Shown piece by piece: positions 6,861 through 14,736 of a DNA stretch of 43,511 bases. The notes beneath the pieces were generated by a model that was not told the origin of the DNA, searched no databases, and saw only the letters and a list, made by a program, of their open reading frames with translations. Within the stretch, counting starts at the first letter, position 1; each line of letters starts with the position of its first letter. Location: NCBI RefSeq assembly GCF_001238295.1, contig NZ_LGXZ01000021.1, forward strand, positions 1-43,511, in the 5' to 3' direction. Position numbers and translations under genes: made by a program. The stretch is from Ruegeria sp. 6PALISEP08 (lineage in GTDB: Bacteria; Pseudomonadota; Alphaproteobacteria; Rhodobacterales; Rhodobacteraceae).

Positions 6861-9605
6861 CTATTGCAGTTGATTGATGTCTGGCACGCACGGTTGCCTG
6901 TCTGCTGGCATCGCATCAGCGCCTTCCGGAGCCTTGTTTCTGGATCCGCCCACATCCAACTTGAACTTCGGTGACGAAAGTTGGCCAGTCACATCAAACG
7001 GCCACGCGCTACGGGATAACGGTTTGCCAACTCGACGTGGTTCCGCCCTGATCGCAATAGTATCTTTGACCCAATCCACTTGGCCTTTGGCCACCAATTG
7101 AACAGAACCCGTTTCAACCACGATAGAATCTGAGCTTACCCGGCCGACTTCGATCTTAATTGGTGCCACAACGCATGTTATGTCCGTGTAACCTTGACGG
7201 AGTTCCTCTGAGAACAGCCAAGGGAAAATACCAAGCCCTGCCAACTCCAGAAGGCTGGTGCTGACATAGCCTTGTGACATTGACAAAGAAGCATTGCCGC
7301 GCATGGAATTCACAAACGCTTTGCCCGACGCGGTATTGCCTGAAACGTTGAACTCACCACTCAAACGCCCATAGGCATCTATCCCGATACCCAGTTCATC
7401 GAGAATCTCTCCGAATTCCCATCCCGAGGTTGACCCCGACACGGAGAGCCAATCAGGTGAGTCAATCAGATCCATCACTGCCCGTAGGCTGAAGTTTCCA
7501 CCGCCATATGCCATCTGGAGCGGGCCAAAATCTACGGTCCCTTCTTTTGCAGACAATTGGCTGGAAACAGAAGTTACGCCTTGTTGGCCAACAATTTCCT
7601 TAAAGTCGATCTGTACCTCGACGTCAGCCTCTCTCAGTACGCGCTGCACATCCAGAAGATCGGCAGGCTTTCCTTTCTCCTTTGGTAAAACCAGGGGCTG
7701 TACGTTGGTTTCTTTCGGTAGAACTAAGGGCTGTACGTCGGTTTCAGGATCTTTTGAAGCGTCGCCTACCAAGTTTTTAAGCTGGTCCAGCGTAGCGGTC
7801 AGGTTTTTTAGATCGTCTAAATCGAGCCTTTTACTCGCAACGTTTCCGCGAACTACAGAAGCGCCCTCGGGAAATTTTGCATCCAAAGCGGCCAGAAGGT
7901 GTGACGAACCGGCTGCAAACTCAATTGAGGCAGTGAAGTCCTCGCCCTGCTTCGACGTCTCTGCATCGACGGCAAGTGCGCCAATCTCGACAGGTTGTAA
8001 CTTGAGCGCAGTCAGAAAACTGGCTCCGTCGCTGACATCCAGTTCCACGTCAAAATCAAGGCCTGACAGCCCTTTCAATTCGCTGACCGATAGCGCGAGG
8101 TCAAGCGCCCAAAGATCTGTGCCATAAGTGGTTGCGTTAAACCTGTTGAGCGAAACAGGCCCTCCTTCATTGGACAAGCTGAAGTCGGCATTTATGCCAC
8201 CGAGCTGATCGACAAAATCTTCATCCATATTTGGCAAAATCAATTTGGCTGGCCCGTTGAGAGTGCCTTCGAAGGTCACGTCCTGAAGTTGAAGCAGGTC
8301 GAGAATTTCGCCGTCGGCCTTTAGAATTGGGTCCTCAATGGGTCCGGCCTGTAAGGCGATGCCCAGCATGGCAAGCCGACCATCGGGCATTCGGCGAATG
8401 CGTTCGATAGAGGCTGGCCCGATCACGTCCAGGCCTTGGTCAAATGCGTTAGTTTGGAACAGAAGTTTCTCGAACTCGAAAGACGAAAGTGATCCCACCA
8501 TGTGCATTTCAAAGGCTGTAAACTTCAGCTCTTGGAAACTCTTTGCTGCGTTCGGCGGCTGCCCCTCAGGATACAGCCGAGCGTCAAATAACAGATCAAC
8601 GCCCTGGGCAGTGTAGAGGTTTTCCATCGATCCTTCTGCTGTAAGTCGCTGTCCGTCCTCAAGGTTTACACTGGTCGTGAAAGTCTCGATTTTCAGAGCG
8701 TCCTGAGAAACAAGCTCTGCTTGCAGCTGGCCATTCCCTTCCAGAACGCGCTCCAGCCCAATGACTTCAAGAAAGTCACCGAACTCACCAGTGTCCATCT
8801 GCAAGACGGCACGATAGCCGCCACCCTCGCTTTCCGAAAATGGTTCACCGTCATAGCTTACCGTCATTTCGCCAAAATTGGCGTGCGTCGTAAACGGTGC
8901 ACTATGAGGATAGTCACCCTCGATTTCGAAACTTTGGCCGTTGACGGAACCTGTCCCCGAGACCTTTGTTCTTTGACCTTGGTCTACCTGTTCCAGAGCG
9001 AGAGACTGGAGGTCAAACACGAACGAAAAGCCAGATGTTTGATCATCAATGTTCAAACCAATGGATGTGAAACTTACATTCTTGTCGCTCAGAAATGAGA
9101 GGATCCCGCTACCTTCTGAGTCACTCTCATTGGACCCGCCTGTCTCAGCTATATCTTCTTGATTGTCCTCTTCCGTGGCGTTTTCGGGTTCAGGATTTGG
9201 CGTCGGTCGGCCTTTTCGCCAACTTGTAGTGCCGTCAGCAGCTGTAAGGAAATTCGCCTGGAGACCGTCAACGACGAGGTTATCAAAGTGCAGACGCCGA
9301 TTGGCCAAAGCAGCAACATCCAATTCCAGTTCCAGAAGGTTCAATTCTGCAAGAGATGTTTCCGGCATAGTTTGGCTCGGGATAACCACACCACCGACGT
9401 AAATGTGGGTAATGCGACCAAGCGCGATACTTACATCGTCATTGACCACAATCGGTTGTCCGATTTGTTCTGAAAGGACTTTTTCGACCAGGTCACGTCG
9501 CATCCCCGAGAATAGCGGAGCAGCAAGTAGCAACCAAACAAATGCGATTGTTGCAAACACAAGTAGTACGACAATCCCAATTGTTCTAAACAGCCAAGTC
9601 CTCAT
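6861..9605 (-). CDS. AsmA-family envelope protein
   Basis: 914 residues. An N-terminal membrane anchor (IGIVVLLVFATIAFVWLLLAA, residues 10-30) is followed by the AsmA N-terminal pattern (LSEQIGQPIVVNDDVSIALG, then short repeated strands on LAELNLLELELDVAAL). A long periplasmic beta-repeat body and an AsmA-like C-terminal region (YVSTSLLELAGLGIFPWLF, near residue 790) complete it. AsmA/TamB-like proteins are thought to form hydrophobic grooves for lipid movement or to affect outer-membrane assembly. An acidic low-complexity stretch lies near residues 140-165, and an 11-residue tandem duplication near residues 620-645. It lies 112 bp downstream of the L,D-transpeptidase gene on the same strand, so the two may be co-transcribed. 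Confidence 0.82.
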   Translation of the reverse strand: MRTWLFRTIGIVVLLVFATIAFVWLLLAAPLFSGMRRDLVEKVLSEQIGQPIVVNDDVSIALGRITHIYVGGVVIPSQTMPETSLAELNLLELELDVAALANRRLHFDNLVVDGLQANFLTAADGTTSWRKGRPTPNPEPENATEEDNQEDIAETGGSNESDSEGSGILSFLSDKNVSFTSIGLNIDDQTSGFSFVFDLQSLALEQVDQGQRTKVSGTGSVNGQSFEIEGDYPHSAPFTTHANFGEMTVSYDGEPFSESEGGGYRAVLQMDTGEFGDFLEVIGLERVLEGNGQLQAELVSQDALKIETFTTSVNLEDGQRLTAEGSMENLYTAQGVDLLFDARLYPEGQPPNAAKSFQELKFTAFEMHMVGSLSSFEFEKLLFQTNAFDQGLDVIGPASIERIRRMPDGRLAMLGIALQAGPIEDPILKADGEILDLLQLQDVTFEGTLNGPAKLILPNMDEDFVDQLGGINADFSLSNEGGPVSLNRFNATTYGTDLWALDLALSVSELKGLSGLDFDVELDVSDGASFLTALKLQPVEIGALAVDAETSKQGEDFTASIEFAAGSSHLLAALDAKFPEGASVVRGNVASKRLDLDDLKNLTATLDQLKNLVGDASKDPETDVQPLVLPKETNVQPLVLPKEKGKPADLLDVQRVLREADVEVQIDFKEIVGQQGVTSVSSQLSAKEGTVDFGPLQMAYGGGNFSLRAVMDLIDSPDWLSVSGSTSGWEFGEILDELGIGIDAYGRLSGEFNVSGNTASGKAFVNSMRGNASLSMSQGYVSTSLLELAGLGIFPWLFSEELRQGYTDITCVVAPIKIEVGRVSSDSIVVETGSVQLVAKGQVDWVKDTIAIRAEPRRVGKPLSRSAWPFDVTGQLSSPKFKLDVGGSRNKAPEGADAMPADRQPCVPDINQLQ
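7678..7743 (-). repeat. 33-nt tandem duplication inside the AsmA gene
   Basis: Two adjacent 33-base units (7678-7710 and 7711-7743) encode ETDVQPLVLPK and ETNVQPLVLPK. They differ at six bases, five of them synonymous, so the copies are old and the peptide appears conserved. They sit in a proline-containing linker between periplasmic segments. Confidence 0.85.
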
Positions 9606-9717
9606 GCATCCCCCTGTCGTCGCCTACGCCGTTTTGTCTATCTTTAATTCGGCGTTTGCCAAACTACTGGACAAGTTGGGCACATAATTCGGTTCTCTCG
9701 CGCCGTGCACTTCGTGC

Positions 9718-11343
9718 TCATCGGTCCAAAGCTGCCAGGATACGAGCATCCCGCTCGTATGGGTCCTCGCGGAAATGAACGACCCCGTCTTCGACCCACG
9801 CTGTCCAGTATGTTAAAAGAACTGGCATTGGCTCAGGTAGATCAACGCGCGTTGTCTTCCCGCTATCCAGAATGGACTGCATCTTCTGTCGGCTCCAATC
9901 TGGCTCTCCCTCCATCAGAAGGCTCGCGAACTCGAACGGATACTCAAGGCGAACGCAGCCGGAACTGAGATTTCTCTCGTTTCGGTCAAAAAGGGTTTTG
10001 TCGTTTGTGTCGTGCAAGTATACAGCGTATTTGTTTGGAAACATGAACTTAACCAAACCCAGTGCATTGTCCGGGCCCGGTTGCTGAACCAGGGTCACGC
10101 CGGGGTTCTTCGCCCCCCAGTTTACAGCGTTTGGGGGGATTGTCTGGCCATCCTTGTTCCGAACGACATAGTTGTTGCGTGTCAGATAGGCTGGATCCTT
10201 GCGGATGCGCGAAAGTTTGTCTTTGCGAAAAATCGAGGCGGGAACGGTCCAGGTGGGATTGAATTCCATGTACTTGATTTCGTCTCGGAACACCGGGGTC
10301 TTTCGATAGGCTGACCCTGTGATTGATCTAGTGGTCCAAAGCGTGCCATCCGATGTGACCAAATATGTGCGGGCTCCTGCAATGTTCACCAGCACGAATT
10401 CGTCGTCGACTTCCCGCATAAGCCAGCGGCCGCGTTCCAAGCTGAGACGCAGCTTGTTTATGCGATCTGCCACCGGTTTGTTGAGCGATGCGAACGTCTT
10501 CCCGCCAATGACCCCATCGGCTTCCAATCCATGCCGACTCTGAAAAGATTTGACTAATTTCACCAAGCTATCGTCGTAAACCCAAGCTGGGTTTGTGCCG
10601 TTTTCGCCATCTTCAGAAGAACTGCTTGTTTCAACGTAGCCTTCTGCCGCCAGCCTTTCGCGCAGCTTAGCGACGGCAGGATCTACCATTTCTGGTTTAA
10701 GAACGGTTTCATCCGGAACATTGGTCCAACCGCCCTGTAAAGCAATGGCCCTATACTTACTCAGTGCTTCGACAAGCATCGTATACTGCGCATTGTCGAT
10801 ATCGATGCGTTCGATTAACGCGCTAAAACCTTCACCTTGAAGAAACTGATTCAGGACAACGGCTGGGTCTTGTTGAATTACCGGTTTTGAGAAGTTCCAA
10901 TCGTCGTCCAGTGCATTTGGGTCAACTTTCCCGAACACCAAATGATGAACCAGTTTCACGGCAGCGTCAGTTGCCAGAATATCGAACAATGCTTGATTAG
11001 AGACATCCCCACTTTGGGCGGCCTTAAATGCGGCTTGAAGTTCCGCTAAGTCAAAGTCTTCTGGTCTGAAACCCTGTTCTATTGCACTATCCAACTCATC
11101 AAAGAGTTCGTCCGACAATACATCGCGTGCCCACGCAGGAGTGAAGTCCCTCTCTTCGTAAAAACGCGGCACTAGGATTTCAGCATCTAAGCTCTTGCTG
11201 TCAGGTAGCGTGTTACTCACGTCCAACTTGGCACCGAGTAGAGAAGCAATCTGCTCTGAGATTTCGTTTGCGACACTTGGGTTGGGGAATATTGTTACCA
11301 ATGCAGTTAGCGAAATCGCGACTAACGACTTAACGTGACCCAC
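9718..11343 (-). CDS. Murein L,D-transpeptidase, YcbB/LdtD type
   Basis: 541 residues from GTG at 11343; the Shine-Dalgarno AGGAGG lies 5 bases upstream. A TTG one codon earlier sits too close to it. A signal peptide (SLVAISLTALVTIFPNPSVAN) is followed by an N-terminal scaffold domain, a peptidoglycan-binding domain (LVKSFQSRHGLEADGVIGGKT, near 265-285), and the YkuD catalytic domain with YAVYLHDTN and SSGCVRL; the Cys is the nucleophile and His the partner. These enzymes make 3-3 cross-links in peptidoglycan or attach proteins to it. The length fits YcbB homologues (about 500-620 residues). AsmA lies downstream on the same strand. Confidence 0.92.
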   Translation of the reverse strand: MGHVKSLVAISLTALVTIFPNPSVANEISEQIASLLGAKLDVSNTLPDSKSLDAEILVPRFYEERDFTPAWARDVLSDELFDELDSAIEQGFRPEDFDLAELQAAFKAAQSGDVSNQALFDILATDAAVKLVHHLVFGKVDPNALDDDWNFSKPVIQQDPAVVLNQFLQGEGFSALIERIDIDNAQYTMLVEALSKYRAIALQGGWTNVPDETVLKPEMVDPAVAKLRERLAAEGYVETSSSSEDGENGTNPAWVYDDSLVKLVKSFQSRHGLEADGVIGGKTFASLNKPVADRINKLRLSLERGRWLMREVDDEFVLVNIAGARTYLVTSDGTLWTTRSITGSAYRKTPVFRDEIKYMEFNPTWTVPASIFRKDKLSRIRKDPAYLTRNNYVVRNKDGQTIPPNAVNWGAKNPGVTLVQQPGPDNALGLVKFMFPNKYAVYLHDTNDKTLFDRNERNLSSGCVRLEYPFEFASLLMEGEPDWSRQKMQSILDSGKTTRVDLPEPMPVLLTYWTAWVEDGVVHFREDPYERDARILAALDR

Positions 11344-11571
11344 CAATACCTCCTGCGGCTTCGCTCCACATGCTATCTCTATGTGGGAGGATACTCATAC
11401 ATAATGTATAATCAAATCGTAATTTATGATTTTAGTATGGCCATTTGATTAGAGGGTTCGAGAGCCGTGTGGATATGCAGGGGATCGGCGCTGAACGTCC
11501 AAACGATGATGTGGACGAGGCGGCCCTGTTGAATCTAATGTCATTACAGTATCGACGGAGTTGGGCGGGTT
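11344..11571. other. Divergent intergenic region between L,D-transpeptidase and hydrolase
   Basis: 228 bp that should hold both promoters. It has an AT-rich core at about 11390-11440 containing the small palindrome TACATAATGTA (11398-11408). No clear -35/-10 pair could be assigned with confidence. Confidence 0.4.
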
Positions 11572-12267
11572 ATGGCGACATTTGTTTTGGTCCATGGAGC
11601 GTGGCAAGGGGGATGGTGCTGGGCGCGCGTAGCCGCGCTTCTGCGCAGGGAGGGCCACGACGTTTTCACCCCGACACTGACAGGGTTGGGTGAACGTGCT
11701 CACCTCGTGAGTGACGAAACCGATCTGGCCATGCATATCGAGGATGTCCTGGGGGTGATCACGTGCGAAGAACTCTCCGACATTGTTTTGTGCGGTCATA
11801 GCTATGGCGGCATGGTTGTCACCGGAGTCGCGGATAGAGCGCCCGACCAAATTCGCTCACTTGTGTACCTCGATGCGCTCGTGCCGGGCGATGGGCAGGC
11901 TGCCTTGGACGTTTTGCCTGCGGATATCGCGGCAGGGCTTCGTGATAGTGCCGTCGATGGTAAAGTCGCGCCGGGCCCAGCGGAGGCTTTTTCGGTGAAT
12001 GGAGCAGACTGTGCGTGGGTGGACCGCCGAACTGTCGCGCAACCACTCAAGACATTTGAGCAACCGATTCAACTGGTGAGCGGCGGAGCAAAGGTGTTAA
12101 AGCTGACCTACATCTATGCCACCGGCTGGGTCCCAGGGCTTGGCCAACCGTTTTTCGAGCGATATCAGCATCAGCCGGGGTGGACGGCGATTTCGGTGCC
12201 ATTCGGTCACTACGTGATGATCGATAGGCCTGACGACTTGGCCCGAATGCTAATGTCCGCAATTTGA
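11572..12267 (+). CDS. Alpha/beta-fold hydrolase (EstC/hydroxynitrile-lyase-like esterase)
   Basis: 231 residues, a cytoplasmic single-domain hydrolase. The oxyanion region FVLVHGAWQGGWCW lies at residues 4-17, the nucleophile elbow GHSYGG near residue 80, the acid is probably in the LDALVPGDG region, and the catalytic His is in FGHYVMIDRPDDL near the C-terminus. This small-enzyme pattern matches the plant-esterase/hydroxynitrile-lyase-like family, which acts on small esters; the natural substrate is unknown. GGAG lies upstream of the ATG at moderate distance. The gene has no same-strand partner; a decayed stretch follows. Confidence 0.85.
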   Translation: MATFVLVHGAWQGGWCWARVAALLRREGHDVFTPTLTGLGERAHLVSDETDLAMHIEDVLGVITCEELSDIVLCGHSYGGMVVTGVADRAPDQIRSLVYLDALVPGDGQAALDVLPADIAAGLRDSAVDGKVAPGPAEAFSVNGADCAWVDRRTVAQPLKTFEQPIQLVSGGAKVLKLTYIYATGWVPGLGQPFFERYQHQPGWTAISVPFGHYVMIDRPDDLARMLMSAI

Positions 12268-12326
12268 AGGTGGCCACCGGTTCCTGCACGAGCGCGTGGA
12301 CCGCGAAATTACCCGAGTAGGAATAG

Positions 12327-12477
12327 TTATTGCATCCATCCCGATTGTCCTGCTTCAACCAGCGCTTCGGGCGAGATGCGCCGCAGCTCCACATGTGATT
12401 CCGCGTCTCGACTGATCAGCTGGCATTGATCTCGATGCACCATCTTCGGTCGTCTCATTGGGCCCTTCTTCTGACAT
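12327..12477 (-). pseudogene. Possible frameshifted small gene
   Basis: Reading the minus strand, an ATG at 12477 behind AAAGGGGA opens MSEEGPNETTEDGA. A shift to a neighbouring frame continues as RDQCQLISRDAESHVELRR and ends in EAGQSGWMQ at 12327. Each frame alone gives a peptide of about 40 residues. The composition of the joined reading looks protein-like, but no family is recognised, and chance cannot be excluded. Confidence 0.25.
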
Positions 12478-12695
12478 TCCCCTTTGTATCTGACGCTCTC
12501 GGGCAATTGGCTAACTTTGCATAATACTTCATCGCCCTAGGTAAGCCAGTTCTCTGGCGTGCGAGCGCATCTTCCGGAGAGGCTCTAATATTGCAAACAA
12601 CCTCGTCCTTCCGTGCAAGTAGTTTGCAACTGCGCAGAAAGACGAGAGCTCAGCACCGATGCTCCTCATTGCTCGTTTTGTTGGGTGTCATCTGG

Positions 12696-12986
12696 CTACA
12701 CATCCTGCTCATTGTCAGACGTTGCTTCAATCTCCCGAACTGCCAACCCGGCGATTTTTCGAACCAGATACCAAACGCTGCTGCGGCGTGTGTGCCCCTT
12801 GATCCAGCCGGTCACATCCTTGGCAGGGATATCGAGATGCGATGTTTCTTCTTCAAAAACTCGGACCTTGTAGTCAGAGATGTCAGAGAGCCCGGACATG
12901 TTTCCTACACGGGCCTCTGCGATTGGAGTAAGTGCCCTGATCTTGCTATTCTTGCCGGAGGCAGAAAACGCAGGGGAGACACGAAT
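12696..12986 (-). pseudogene. Unrecognised open frame, probably a gene remnant
   Basis: The minus-strand frame is open from a TAA at 12987-12989 down to a stop at 12696, about 96 codons. It starts VSPAFSASGKNSKIRALTP and includes DYKVRVFEEETSHLDIPAKD and WYLVRKIAGLAVREIEATSD. Charged and hydrophobic residues alternate as in a real protein. The first ATG (12899) lies inside what looks like continuous coding sequence, and no good start precedes it, so an N-terminal piece seems lost. It lies downstream of the antitoxin-like gene on the same strand but does not show RES-domain toxin motifs. Confidence 0.35.
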
Positions 12987-13028
12987 TTACCAGATGCTGT
13001 ACGACGTATGAGTGACCAAAACCCAATA

Positions 13029-13448
13029 CTAAGCTGCCATCAGACCACCAGCTTCGCCTGCGATATCGACTATGCAGTCATCGCCGGTCTGAATGCGAAT
13101 TGCCGGGCTTTCCCCTCCGAGTTCCAATTTGGGTGAGGTTAACCAGAACGCGCATTGCCACGGGGTCATTTCACGTGGCAGGGCTTTCAACACTTTTTCC
13201 ATCAAAGGAAGCGGGGTTCCATCCTCAGCAAACTGGAAAGATGGATAGGCGTTGGCCCCTTTGTAAGGCAAAGAAAGTACCTTCCCGGTTCTTGTCCAGA
13301 TGTCGGCTATCCGCGTGATCTGCCAAGAGCCCTTCTGCCATTGTGCGTGCACGCCGGCATCGTCCAGCAACGGATACTCACGCGCAAAATCATCCATCCG
13401 GATGTCATTGACGGCGCAACAATGCCCCTCGAAATTATGCAAATACAT
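13029..13448 (-). CDS. MbcA/ParS/Xre-type antitoxin-like protein, no toxin partner
   Basis: 139 residues. An in-frame TAG just upstream fixes the start near ATG 13448. The C-terminal half matches the toxin-binding domain family (DUF2384-like): GKVLSLPYKG, YPSFQF, the FAEDGTPLPLM turn, ALPREMTPWQCAFWLTSP, LGGESP and a short tail. In known systems this domain neutralises a RES-domain NAD-degrading toxin encoded next to it. No RES gene is seen on either side; downstream on the same strand is only the unrecognised frame at 12696-12986. No convincing ribosome binding site is visible. It may be a solitary regulator, an anti-addiction remnant or a partner of a distant toxin. Confidence 0.68.
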   Translation of the reverse strand: MYLHNFEGHCCAVNDIRMDDFAREYPLLDDAGVHAQWQKGSWQITRIADIWTRTGKVLSLPYKGANAYPSFQFAEDGTPLPLMEKVLKALPREMTPWQCAFWLTSPKLELGGESPAIRIQTGDDCIVDIAGEAGGLMAA

Positions 13449-13948
13449 CTACTTACTCACTGAACTCACTAACAACTCATGAAACGATACTGCCAAAAAA
13501 TCGTTCTAGCCAAAGTTAAGAAGTTCACATTGGGCAAACTTAACTTCAGCTAACCTCGCTTTTTTAACCTAGCGCGCTGAAATTATTGTTGGTTTGCTTA
13601 CAATGGCCCGCCGTACTGATGCTCGTAAAACCAGTTCTGAATTCGTGGCTTTGTTACTCATTGGGGTGGTAATCCTCACAAGCTGAGGGCATTGGCCATG
13701 GATCTACCGAACCAATCTCTGGTTTGTGAGGGATCAACAACAACGCATTGGACAAAGCCACAAGTCACTCTGTCCAATGTTGGAAACTAGTACTGAGGTT
13801 GGACTCTCTTTGCTACGATCTCGATCCTCTTCTTCTGACACTCTCGCAAAAAGACAAAAGGTCCCGATCCTAAGACTGGTGTGACACCAAGCGGGATGGG
13901 GAGGTTTTGCATTTCTACCGACCTAAATTCCTTTCTCTGTTCACAATG
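13449..13948. other. Long non-coding stretch upstream of the TetR gene
   Basis: About 500 bp without a convincing gene. It has two inverted repeats: AAGTTAAG/CTTAACTT at 13513-13546 and CATTGGACA/TGTCCAATG at 13746-13779. The second contains TTGGAC, the core of the operator found beside the TetR gene. A 27-codon frame at 13603-13686 (MARRTDARKTSSEFVALLLI...) with one hydrophobic segment resembles a truncated membrane-protein N-terminus, without a ribosome binding site. Confidence 0.4.
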
Positions 13949-14008
13949 CGGACTGACCATTCCAAAAATTCTCTACCGCCACCTTGAATTTCTGGACCGA
14001 CCATTCCA
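13949..14008 (+). promoter_or_regulatory. Two degenerate TetR operator-like sites before the regulator
   Basis: CGGACTGACCATTCCA (13949-13964) and TGGACCGACCATTCCA (13993-14008) are near-identical direct repeats 44 bp apart. They have the same 16-bp frame as the clean operator upstream of the reductase, TGGACCGATTGGTCCA. The second ends 10 bp before the regulator ATG. This fits autorepression by the TetR protein (inference). Confidence 0.5.
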
Positions 14009-14018
14009 CATCTTGCTC

Positions 14019-14615
14019 ATGAGCAAAGAAACTCACGCAGTTGGCGACATCAAATCACCCGCAGGCCCGGGTAGGCCGCGCGCCTTTGACGAAGCTGAGG
14101 CTTTGGAAAAAGCCTTGTGCGTTTTTTGGCACAAGGGCTACGAGACCGCATCTGTGGATGATCTGACCAAGGCCATGGGTTTGAGCCGGTCCAGCTTCTA
14201 TGGAACGTTCGGCAACAAGCAGGCTTTGTTTCACAAAGCTCTCAGGCACTATTCAAGGCGTGGTCTTAAAAATCTGCGTGACGTTGCAGATGCGGGCGGA
14301 AATGACCCCGTTGGTGCGATAATGGAAGCTTTGGCGAACCCACAAGGTGGTCGTGACGGCTGCATGCTGATCAATTGCCTTACGGAGCTTGCTCCGCATG
14401 ATGATGAAGTGGCGGCTCTCGGGCGGCAGCATTTGGAGAGTATTGACGAGATTATTGCAAGAGCGCTTGAGCCTTCGGATCCGGGACAGGTACTCGACAA
14501 GGCACGCGCCTATGCCTCCCTTGCAATTGGCACGCTAGCCTTGCGTAAGGCGGGCGTTCCCGATGAGCAGATATCGCAAACCCTGAAACAAGCCCGGTTG
14601 GTGATTTCGCCATAA
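14019..14615 (+). CDS. TetR/AcrR-family repressor, NemR-like
   Basis: 198 residues from ATG at 14019; a longer in-frame start at 13881 would run through the operator-like repeats and adds sequence with no homology signal. The N-terminal DNA-binding domain is clear: GRPRAFDEAEALEKALCVFW, GYETASVDDL and the recognition helix GLSRSSFYGTFGNKQALF. The ligand domain includes GCMLINCLTELAPHDDEVA with two Cys; NemR-type regulators sense electrophiles through cysteines, so these are candidates. It lies 121 bp upstream of, and on the same strand as, an Old Yellow Enzyme gene, the arrangement of nemR-nemA. The operator between them supports direct control. Confidence 0.86.
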   Translation: MSKETHAVGDIKSPAGPGRPRAFDEAEALEKALCVFWHKGYETASVDDLTKAMGLSRSSFYGTFGNKQALFHKALRHYSRRGLKNLRDVADAGGNDPVGAIMEALANPQGGRDGCMLINCLTELAPHDDEVAALGRQHLESIDEIIARALEPSDPGQVLDKARAYASLAIGTLALRKAGVPDEQISQTLKQARLVISP

Positions 14616-14678
14616 GGCCCCCGCCACCATAAGGAAATGAAACCTGACACAAACTCAAACAAGAGACAGTGACCCTAA

Positions 14679-14700
14679 TATTGGACCGATTGGTCCAATA
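14679..14700 (+). promoter_or_regulatory. TetR operator upstream of the ene-reductase gene
   Basis: Perfect palindrome TATTGGACC-GATT-GGTCCAATA (9-bp arms, 4-bp centre), 36 bp before the reductase ATG. Position and form are typical of TetR-family operators overlapping a promoter or transcript start. Confidence 0.72.
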
Positions 14701-14736
14701 ATATCTGAACGAAGTTTACCAAAGAAGGAAGCAGCA

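Noticed and set aside
12591..13136. 181-codon plus-strand open frame
   Set aside because: It runs antisense to the antitoxin end and the 12696 frame, with Cys/Arg-rich composition and no ribosome binding site.
13881..14018. N-terminal extension of the TetR protein
   Set aside because: It would translate through the operator-like repeats; family proteins start near GRPRAF.
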